Shown: one piece after another, positions 1-5,352 of the stretch
How the letters are laid out: every line of letters starts with the position of its first letter
Position numbering within the stretch: position 1 is the first letter of the stretch
NCBI GenBank assembly: GCA_031283975.1
Contig: JAITAT010000135.1
Coordinates: 1-6,517, forward strand
Length of the DNA: 6,517 nucleotides
Direction: 5' to 3'
DNA from: Synergistaceae bacterium
GTDB lineage: Bacteria; Synergistota; Synergistia; Synergistales; Synergistaceae
Program-made: the position numbers and the translations under genes
The notes under the pieces: generated by a model
The model's input: only the letters and a program-made list of their open reading frames with translations
Database searches by the model: none
Told to the model about the DNA's origin: nothing

Positions 1-72
1 CCACTCCCAAATCGCCTCCGCAATTTTTCCATTTGTATTACATTTTTCGTCTGAGCGCAAACCCCGCCGGCC
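1..72 (-). other. Short stretch downstream of pncC; possible start of another gene
   Basis: 72 nt after the pncC stop with no clear hairpin-plus-T-run terminator. One minus-strand frame is open from TTG 60 to the window edge and reads in part EKCNTNGKIAEAIWEW, which looks protein-like, but its Shine-Dalgarno (GGCGGGG) is poor. ATG 34 and GTG 4 are open in other frames; a GGAGG (19-15) lies before GTG 4. I cannot tell which, if any, is real, so no gene is called. Confidence 0.3.
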
Positions 73-615
73 TCATTCAAGTTCATACTTCAGCCCGCCG
101 ATCAGCATAACGAGCGCCGAAAACGCGGCGCGCTCCTGTGTGGAGCGTCTGCCGCCGCCGGGATAATACCCGCGTTTCAGCCTGACACGCCCGTCCGAGT
201 GCGCGACGGCAAACCACACCGTCCCCACGGGTTTCTCCGGACTGCCTCCGCCGGGGCCGGCTATTCCGGTGACGCTGACCGCCACCGCCGCGCCAAACAG
301 TCTCAAAGCGCCCTGCGCCATTTCCGCCGCGCAATGAGCGCTCACCGCCCCATAGCGCTCTATCGTCTCGGGGGTGACCGACAGATGTTCTATCTTCGCT
401 CTATCGCTGTAAGTGACGACACTGCCGGGAAATACGGCGGAAACCCCGGCAACCGACGACGCGGCCGACGCCAGAAGCCCGCCCGTACACGACTCCGCGA
501 ACGTGAAAACATTGTTCCGCGCGTGAGCGCCCCGCGGCGACTCCTTCACGCGGAGCGCCAGAGAGAGGGCTGAACGGGCCGCGCGCTTGAACAGAAACGC
601 CGTCCGGTGATTCAT
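73..615 (-). CDS. pncC: CinA C-terminal-domain protein, probable NMN amidohydrolase (PncC)
   Basis: Probable nicotinamide-nucleotide amidohydrolase, which deamidates NMN to nicotinate mononucleotide in the pyridine nucleotide cycle. It has 180 residues, slightly longer than stand-alone PncC proteins (about 160-165). Visible motifs are FAESCTGGLLAS (39-50), FPGSVVTYSDRAK (62-74), SVTGIAGPGGGSPEKPVGTVWFA (start 114, end 136) and a C-terminal RRSTQERA segment (156-163). The N-terminal MoCF-like domain (COG1058) of full-length CinA is absent, and there is no room for it because pgpA ends 4 nt upstream. Residues 1-34 are basic and Ala-rich and poorly conserved by eye. ATG 615 is supported by GGAGGT (629-624) with 9 nt spacing. 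The activity is inferred from the family; a competence role is not implied. Confidence 0.92.
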   Translation of the reverse strand: MNHRTAFLFKRAARSALSLALRVKESPRGAHARNNVFTFAESCTGGLLASAASSVAGVSAVFPGSVVTYSDRAKIEHLSVTPETIERYGAVSAHCAAEMAQGALRLFGAAVAVSVTGIAGPGGGSPEKPVGTVWFAVAHSDGRVRLKRGYYPGGGRRSTQERAAFSALVMLIGGLKYELE

Positions 616-619
616 TATG

Positions 620-1117
620 TCAAACCTCCATTCCTAAAAATTTGAACACAGCGGCGAACCCGCCGGAAAAAAAGAACCATTCGAGGAACCGCAGCAGAAC
701 ATTCACTATAATGCCGCCGCAGATATCGTCCGCCATTATACCGAAGCCTCCGGGCAGTTTCTCCATGTTCCGCACAGGAAAAGGCTTTATTATATCGACC
801 ACCCTGAACAGGAAAAAGGCGACCAGCGCGAAACGCAGGCCAAGTCCCCATACCGAGACGAAATATCCCGCCACTTCGTCTATGACGACCTCTCCGGGAT
901 CTTCAGCGCCTATCGCCTTCGCGTATCTGTCCGCGGAGATCACTCCAAGCGCCGTGACCGACAGGATCAAAAGTATATTCGATTCGCCGGTCAGCAAATA
1001 AATTACCATAGCCACGGCGGTTCCGGCGGTTCCGGGCATCTGGGGAAACATGCCGACGCCGAAAACGGTCGCCGCCACTCCGTACCACTTTGAAAGAGGC
1101 TCTTTCATGTTTCTCAC
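620..1117 (-). CDS. pgpA: Phosphatidylglycerophosphatase A
   Basis: Integral membrane phosphatase that converts phosphatidylglycerophosphate to phosphatidylglycerol. It has 165 residues, normal for the PgpA family. Family motifs are FPQMPGTAGT (24-33), EDPGEVVIDEVAG (72-84, acidic metal-binding residues), FRVVDIIKPFPV (104-115) and GFGIMADDICGG (124-135). Hydrophobic segments at about 34-60, 85-104 and 135-160 are consistent with several membrane helices. Two starts are possible. GTG 1117 overlaps the rimO stop as GTGA, whereas ATG 1108 would drop three residues. Neither has a strong Shine-Dalgarno, so translational coupling to rimO is likely. The stop TGA (622-620) lies 4 nt from the next start. 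Often found beside cinA or pgsA in bacteria, which fits this order. Confidence 0.94.
   Translation of the reverse strand: MRNMKEPLSKWYGVAATVFGVGMFPQMPGTAGTAVAMVIYLLTGESNILLILSVTALGVISADRYAKAIGAEDPGEVVIDEVAGYFVSVWGLGLRFALVAFFLFRVVDIIKPFPVRNMEKLPGGFGIMADDICGGIIVNVLLRFLEWFFFSGGFAAVFKFLGMEV
624..629 (-). promoter_or_regulatory. Ribosome binding site of the cinA/pncC gene
   Basis: GGAGGT on the minus strand within the final codons of pgpA, with 9 nt to ATG 615. It supports the chosen start even though the N-terminal 34 residues are not obviously conserved. Confidence 0.8.
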
Positions 1118-2460
1118 GAGCAGGTTAAAGCCCCAACAGGCGGGAAAACCAGAAATCGCGCCTCCATATCGTGTTCCGACGCGCCGGTCATGACCGCTCT
1201 GATTTTACGGCCTGGGGAAATTTCCTCCGGAAGACCCATTACGTCAACCACCCCATCCACGTCATGAGCCTCGCGGAACGAGCGCCCCTCTGCAACGCCT
1301 CCCCCGCCGACCGAGTCCAATATCACGTCGAGTTCCCGCCCGACGAACAGATTTTGTCTCGCGAGCGACACATCTTCCTGCAGCGACATCAGCCTGCAAA
1401 GACGCGATTTTTTCACGCGCTCCGACACCTGGCGGGGCATGTCGGAAGCCGCGGCGCCTTCCTCGGGCGAGAACGCGAACGCGCCCATCCTGTCGGGACA
1501 TATTTCCTCTACGAATCGCAGGAGCGCGGCAAAGTCGGAGCGCGTCTCCCCCGGAAAACCGACCATGCAGGTCGTTCTCAGCGCGAAGTCGGGCCTGATG
1601 GAGCGGGCCGTCCGAAATATCCCGGCCAGTTTCCTGGGATCGCCGTCCCTGTTCATACGTTTGAGCACTCCGGGGGCGGCGTGCTGTATCGGGATATCAA
1701 GATACGGCAATACCTGCCTGCCTCCGGCCACTCTTTCGAGCAGCGCTCTGTTCACTCCCGAAGGCTGAAGGTACAGCAGCCTGAGCCACATATCGCGCGG
1801 CAGCGACGATTCCAGCGCGTCCAAAAGGGCAACGAGCCCGCCGTGAAGTCCGGCGTCCCTGCCGTAGGCGGTCAAGTCCTGGGCCACCAGACAAATTTCA
1901 GCGGCGCCGTCCTCGGCGAGAACTTCGGCCTCCCGGACGATATCCTCCGTCGGACGGCTGCGCATGGACCCTTTTATTGCCGGTATTGTGCAGTAAGAAC
2001 AAGCGTTGTCGCAGCCGTCGGATATCTTGAGGTATCTGACGTGGGAGACATCCCCCGGCAGGCGTTTCCTGAGCACAGAGCCGGTGACGCGCGCGCCGCG
2101 CGCGCCAGCCGATTCGAGGATCGAACCGATGTCGTCGCAGCCGGCCCAGAAGTCCACTTCCGGCATACCGAGTTTCAACTCGTCGCCGTATCGCGCCACT
2201 AGGCACCCTACAACCCCGACGAGTTTGAGCCTTCCTCCCTTTTTCAATTCGGCGAGATCGAGTATGGCGGCGATGTTCTCCTCCACGGCTGAACGTATGA
2301 AACCGCATGTGTTCACGATCGCGATATCGGCCGAACCGGCGTCCCCGACCATTTCAAACCCATAATCCGAAAGTGTTCCGGCTATTTTCTCCGAGTCGGC
2401 CGTGTTTTTGGAACAGCCGAGGCTCATGCAAAAAACGCGCTTAAGAGCGGCGCTGCTCAT
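1114..2460 (-). CDS. rimO: Ribosomal protein uS12 (S12) methylthiotransferase RimO
   Basis: Radical-SAM enzyme with two iron-sulfur clusters that adds a methylthio group to the conserved aspartate of ribosomal protein S12. It has 448 residues from ATG 2460, close to the family length. The UPF0004 N-terminal domain has Cys15 (MSLGCSKN), Cys52 (NTCGF) and Cys86 (VGCLVARYG). The radical SAM motif is CDNACSYC (Cys150, 154, 157). PYLDIPIQHAAPGVLKRMNR (252-271) is typical of RimO rather than the tRNA enzyme MiaB. A C-terminal TRAM domain covers about 367-437, including EGRSFREA. An upstream in-frame start at 2523 exists, but it would add 21 unconserved residues and run 50 nt into the rodZ-like gene. 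ATG 2460 is therefore preferred, although no strong Shine-Dalgarno precedes it. It lies 13 nt after the rodZ-like stop and its TGA overlaps the pgpA GTG. Confidence 0.95.
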   Translation of the reverse strand: MSSAALKRVFCMSLGCSKNTADSEKIAGTLSDYGFEMVGDAGSADIAIVNTCGFIRSAVEENIAAILDLAELKKGGRLKLVGVVGCLVARYGDELKLGMPEVDFWAGCDDIGSILESAGARGARVTGSVLRKRLPGDVSHVRYLKISDGCDNACSYCTIPAIKGSMRSRPTEDIVREAEVLAEDGAAEICLVAQDLTAYGRDAGLHGGLVALLDALESSLPRDMWLRLLYLQPSGVNRALLERVAGGRQVLPYLDIPIQHAAPGVLKRMNRDGDPRKLAGIFRTARSIRPDFALRTTCMVGFPGETRSDFAALLRFVEEICPDRMGAFAFSPEEGAAASDMPRQVSERVKKSRLCRLMSLQEDVSLARQNLFVGRELDVILDSVGGGGVAEGRSFREAHDVDGVVDVMGLPEEISPGRKIRAVMTGASEHDMEARFLVFPPVGALTCS

Positions 2461-2473
2461 AAAACGTCTGTAC

Positions 2474-3493
2474 TTACTGCACGCCGGGCGCGAAGTGAGG
2501 CGATCTGCCGCTGAGCAGGTCAACGGAACCGTCGGGATGAAAGGTAAGAGTGAGCGCGGAATTATCGGAGCCGATGCTTTCGTATCGTTTGCCGAACCAT
2601 GTGACGCGGGCTTTGTTGCCCGAACTCAGCGTCACCCTGACATCGCTCGCGACATCGTAGGACCGTCTCCCTCCGATGCTGAGAGTCCTTCTCGTCACTA
2701 TCTTGCCGCCCTGAGTGACGGTCAATTTGTTGTTCGAGCCCGTTATCTCTATCAGCAGGGTCCTGTCTATGAAATACGGAAGTTCGGGCATGGGTCTCCC
2801 CGACTCCGACGTCGCGTACATCCATGATAAATCTCCCGAGACGACTGGCGCCCCCTCGCTGGAGACAATCGCGCCGGGGCTCCTCGGAGCCGGGATCGGC
2901 AGTATTTCCATAAATTCCTCGCCATCAGACGCCGTGAACTCGACATCGCCGGAAATCATCCCCAAAGACGCCCCGCCCGGAAGCGGAGAAACCGCCGATA
3001 TATCGAAACTTGCCGCCCCCGGCAGACGCAGGAACAGGGGGTTTTCCTGCCCCGACTCCCTGCGCTGGCTCCACAACAGGTAAGCCGCGCCAGTCACGGC
3101 CATCACCAGTATTATATATACCCAGACGATCGACGAGCGCCTGAAAATAGGAGTGGGGTGCTGTATGTCGACCGGTTCTTCGTCGTCCTCTGTTACAAGC
3201 TCTCCCGAATCATCCTGGAACAGCTTGCCCTGGCTGTATTTCTTCCACAGGTCCGACGCCATGAGATATTCGCAGTACGTCTTTATGAAACCTCTCGCGT
3301 AAACAGGAGCGGAGACGCTCTCTATCGTTCCGTTTTCTATGGCCTGTATGATATGCGGCCTCATATGCGTCGCGAGGGAGACGTCGTCATACGTCAGCCC
3401 CTGCGCCTCTCTGAGCGCTTTGAGCATGCCCCCCAGGCGTTTTATTTCGGAGACGTTTTCGCGGCCGGTTTCAATGAGATCGCGGCGCATCAT
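2474..3493 (-). CDS. RodZ-like helix-turn-helix single-pass membrane protein
   Basis: 339 residues with the RodZ architecture. A Cro/C1-type helix-turn-helix lies at about 20-80 (LGGMLKALREAQGLTYDDVS, then YARGFIKTYCEYL). An acidic stretch follows at 96-108 (ELVTEDDEEPVDI region), then one membrane helix at about 121-141 flanked by RR on both sides. A long periplasmic or extracellular part ends in a beta-rich DUF4115-like domain at about 243-322 (LLIEITGSNNKLTVTQGGK onward). In the family, the HTH domain binds MreB and links the cell-shape cytoskeleton to the wall machinery. Some relatives (YmfM type) have been proposed to bind nucleic acid. There is no mreB here; the neighbours are rpe and rimO. 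The start ATG at 3493 is followed by a second ATG, and it overlaps the end of rpe by 23 nt with only a weak GGCGGG upstream. The precise start is therefore uncertain, but the HTH requires one close to it. Family assignment is good; function in this organism is inferred. Confidence 0.85.
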   Translation of the reverse strand: MMRRDLIETGRENVSEIKRLGGMLKALREAQGLTYDDVSLATHMRPHIIQAIENGTIESVSAPVYARGFIKTYCEYLMASDLWKKYSQGKLFQDDSGELVTEDDEEPVDIQHPTPIFRRSSIVWVYIILVMAVTGAAYLLWSQRRESGQENPLFLRLPGAASFDISAVSPLPGGASLGMISGDVEFTASDGEEFMEILPIPAPRSPGAIVSSEGAPVVSGDLSWMYATSESGRPMPELPYFIDRTLLIEITGSNNKLTVTQGGKIVTRRTLSIGGRRSYDVASDVRVTLSSGNKARVTWFGKRYESIGSDNSALTLTFHPDGSVDLLSGRSPHFAPGVQ

Positions 3494-4196
3494 TTATATT
3501 CAGCCCGCCTGCGGAAGCGTTTCTTATCTCGCGCGCGGCTTCGGCCGGGTCGCCGTGTCCGAAAATCGCGGAACCGGCCACCAGGACGTCGCAGCCGGAC
3601 AAAACAAGTTCTTTCGCCGTTTCGGAGTTCACGCCTCCGTCTGTCTCTATCAGGAAATCGAACGAGTTCGCGGCTCTGGAGCGGACGAGGCTCTTTATCT
3701 TGGTCAATGTTTCCGGCAAAAACCTCTGAGCGCCAAAACCGGGATTGACAGTCATGACCAGTATCAGATCAACCATGTGAAGCACCGGCTCCAGAATCGA
3801 CACCGGCGTTCCGGGATTGATGCTGACGCCTGGGCGGACGCCCGCGTCGCGTATCATCTGGAGGGCCCTGTGGATGTGCTTCGCCGCTTCCGCCTGCACG
3901 GTAAGAATATCGGGGCGGGCCTCGGCGAACATCCCGATAAACGCCTCGGCGGGCTCCACCATCAGATGGACGTCGAGAAAAATATCCTCGAAAGCATCTC
4001 TGATGGCATGTACCGCCGCCGTCCCGAAGGATAGGTTAGGGACGAAATGCCCATCCATGACGTCGACGTGTATCCAATCGGCCTCACCGCCGAGCGACCG
4101 TATCTCCTCGCCGAGCGCAAGCTGGTCGGCACTGAGAATCGAAGGGGCGATGAGGACTTTTTTGCCGCGTTTCAAATCCATCACGCGTGAAATCAA
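3471..4196 (-). CDS. rpe: Ribulose-phosphate 3-epimerase
   Basis: Cytoplasmic TIM-barrel enzyme of the pentose phosphate pathway interconverting D-ribulose 5-phosphate and D-xylulose 5-phosphate. It has 241 residues from the TTG at 4196; family members are usually about 215-230. Motifs in order are IAPSILSAD (16-24), WIHVDVMDGHFVPNLSFG (41-58), LDVHLMVEP (74-82), VMTVNPGFGAQ (147-157), ETDGGVN (184-190) and VAGSAIFG (206-213). The metal and catalytic set is present: His43, Asp45, His77, Asp186. Two departures are seen: the usual HxEA is QAEA (Gln101), and PGFGGQ is PGFGAQ. The TTG start is preferred because AGGAG (4209-4205) lies 8 nt before it; the ATG at 4181 would be about 23 nt from that site. 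The TTG overlaps the PASTA gene's TGA (TTGA). The last 15 or so residues look non-conserved and overlap the start of the next gene. Confidence 0.96.
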   Translation of the reverse strand: MISRVMDLKRGKKVLIAPSILSADQLALGEEIRSLGGEADWIHVDVMDGHFVPNLSFGTAAVHAIRDAFEDIFLDVHLMVEPAEAFIGMFAEARPDILTVQAEAAKHIHRALQMIRDAGVRPGVSINPGTPVSILEPVLHMVDLILVMTVNPGFGAQRFLPETLTKIKSLVRSRAANSFDFLIETDGGVNSETAKELVLSGCDVLVAGSAIFGHGDPAEAAREIRNASAGGLNINDAPRSH

Positions 4197-5338
4197 TTAT
4201 ACTTCTCCTGCCATACCTGCTGGTCGCCCAGGTTTACAGTGACTGTGCCCCCGCCGGAATACGGCGCGTCCATGGTCACATATTCACCGCCCTTGACCGG
4301 TTGTTCACGCAGGACGCGCGAACCCGACTGATCGGTCATCACTATCCTGAGATTCAGAACGCGCGCCAACGGAGGCACTTGATACCGCACTTTCGCAACC
4401 TTGCTCCCGGCGGGCGGCGCCGGAGCGGCCGGCTGAGAAACCACCGGCACGGGCTGTGTTTGAGGAGCCTGCTGATTGGGATTCCACGTTGGAATCTCGC
4501 CCGCCTGCGGCCTCCCCGCCGTTGTGCCGGGCTGGGCGCCGGTGATCGCCGGCGGAGCATCTAAAGCCGGGGTCGCCCGGCGGTTCGCCGGCGTTTCGGG
4601 CTGCGCTGCCGGCGCGGCATTCGGATCGGGCGGCCGCGCTATGAATATATTCACGGTCCTTCCCGCTGGAACGCGTGTGCCGGCCCTGGGATCGGTTCTC
4701 ACAACGGATCCGGCCGGAGCCTGGTTCGACTCTATCACGTTGACCCTTCCCACATCGAGGTCGCTTTGCTCCAGTATCTGTTTCGCCTCGGCCTCGTCGT
4801 GACCTCTCAGGTCGGGAACCTGGACGGTTTCGGCTCTTCCAGGTCCGCCCTCGCTCACAAGCAGGTCGACCATCCTGTTGCTCGCCACCATCGCGGGAGA
4901 CGCCGGATTTTGAGCCATGACGGTTCCCGGTTTTTTCAACTGATCGGAAACCCTTATCACCGCGCCTATCTTGAAACCGGCTGAGTCGAGTTCTTGAGCC
5001 GCCAGTGCGAATTCCTTTCCCCTGACGTCGGGAATGCGAATCTGAGCGCTGCCCTTGCTGACCTTCAGCGTCACTATCTTCCCCATGTCAGTCTTATCGC
5101 CCGGAGCTATACTCTGGGATATCACTATACCCTCGGGGTGATTCGAATCCACCTGATCTATACGCGCCAAAAGCCCGACCGCCTGCAACCGGTTCGTGGC
5201 TTCCACCGCCGAAACACCAATCAGTTGGGGGACGACGGCCTCGGCGCGTTCGCCGAAAACCATCTTGATTGCTATGAAGCTGGACGCCGACAAAATTACG
5301 AGAGCAATCAAAATGCCCCACCTGAAAAGTCTGTTCAC
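4193..5338 (-). CDS. Membrane-anchored PASTA-domain protein without kinase domain
   Basis: 381 residues, GTG start at 5338 chosen because AGGAGG (5352-5347) lies 8 nt upstream. A few residues (MNRLFRW) face the cytoplasm, then one hydrophobic helix at about 8-28. Three PASTA repeats follow at about 34-96, 99-165 and 171-235, with recurring VPxLxG/IPDVRG/VPDLRG openings, mid-repeat PxG and closing V-x-L/I-x-V strands. A Pro/Ala/Gln-rich linker covers about 236-312. A beta-rich terminal domain spans 313-381 and ends in WQEKYN. PASTA modules bind peptidoglycan or muropeptides in PrkC/StkP kinases and in some penicillin-binding proteins. Here there is no kinase or transpeptidase domain. The position between rsmB and rpe is where many Firmicutes carry prkC, so I infer a kinase-less relative acting as an extracytoplasmic cell-wall-binding or scaffold protein. 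Function is unproven. It ends in a 4 nt overlap with rpe. Confidence 0.88.
   Translation of the reverse strand: MNRLFRWGILIALVILSASSFIAIKMVFGERAEAVVPQLIGVSAVEATNRLQAVGLLARIDQVDSNHPEGIVISQSIAPGDKTDMGKIVTLKVSKGSAQIRIPDVRGKEFALAAQELDSAGFKIGAVIRVSDQLKKPGTVMAQNPASPAMVASNRMVDLLVSEGGPGRAETVQVPDLRGHDEAEAKQILEQSDLDVGRVNVIESNQAPAGSVVRTDPRAGTRVPAGRTVNIFIARPPDPNAAPAAQPETPANRRATPALDAPPAITGAQPGTTAGRPQAGEIPTWNPNQQAPQTQPVPVVSQPAAPAPPAGSKVAKVRYQVPPLARVLNLRIVMTDQSGSRVLREQPVKGGEYVTMDAPYSGGGTVTVNLGDQQVWQEKYN
4205..4209 (-). promoter_or_regulatory. Ribosome binding site that selects the TTG start of rpe
   Basis: AGGAG on the minus strand, inside the last codons of the PASTA gene. It lies 8 nt before TTG 4196 and about 23 nt before the in-frame ATG 4181. 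The spacing favours the TTG start and the 4 nt TTGA overlap. Confidence 0.7.
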
Positions 5339-5346
5339 GTTCTACT

Positions 5347-5352
5347 CCTCCT
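5347..5352 (-). promoter_or_regulatory. Ribosome binding site of the PASTA gene
   Basis: AGGAGG on the minus strand, inside a longer AGGAGGAG (5352-5345). It lies 8 nt before the GTG at 5338 and overlaps the rsmB stop codon (TAG 5353-5351). It decides the GTG start and suggests that ribosomes finishing rsmB reinitiate on the PASTA gene. Confidence 0.85.

Noticed and set aside
1..72. Rho-independent terminator after pncC
   Set aside because: Only short GC-rich complementarity (GCC/GGC) and no stem followed by a T-run on the minus strand.
2088..2107. Run of alternating GC (gcgcgcgccgcgcgcgcc) resembling a Z-DNA or hairpin element
   Set aside because: It encodes the AGARGARV stretch of RimO by high-GC Ala/Arg codons. 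No regulatory context.
1171..2202. Long plus-strand open frame (343 codons) opposite rimO
   Set aside because: Antisense shadow of rimO in a GC-rich gene. The product is Arg/His-rich with no recognisable domain, while the minus strand carries all RimO motifs.
2461..2523. Longer rimO start at 2523
   Set aside because: It adds 21 residues with no resemblance to RimO and would overlap the rodZ-like gene by 50 nt. ATG 2460 gives the expected N-terminus.
4480..4496. Perfect 7 bp inverted repeat with 3 nt loop (GATTCCA-CGT-TGGAATC)
   Set aside because: It lies inside the Pro-rich linker coding region of the PASTA gene, is AT-containing and short, with no T-run. Probably fortuitous.
4400..4630. 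Low-complexity Pro/Ala/Gln coding region considered as a repeat array
   Set aside because: No regular repeat unit at DNA or protein level. It behaves as a flexible wall-spanning linker.
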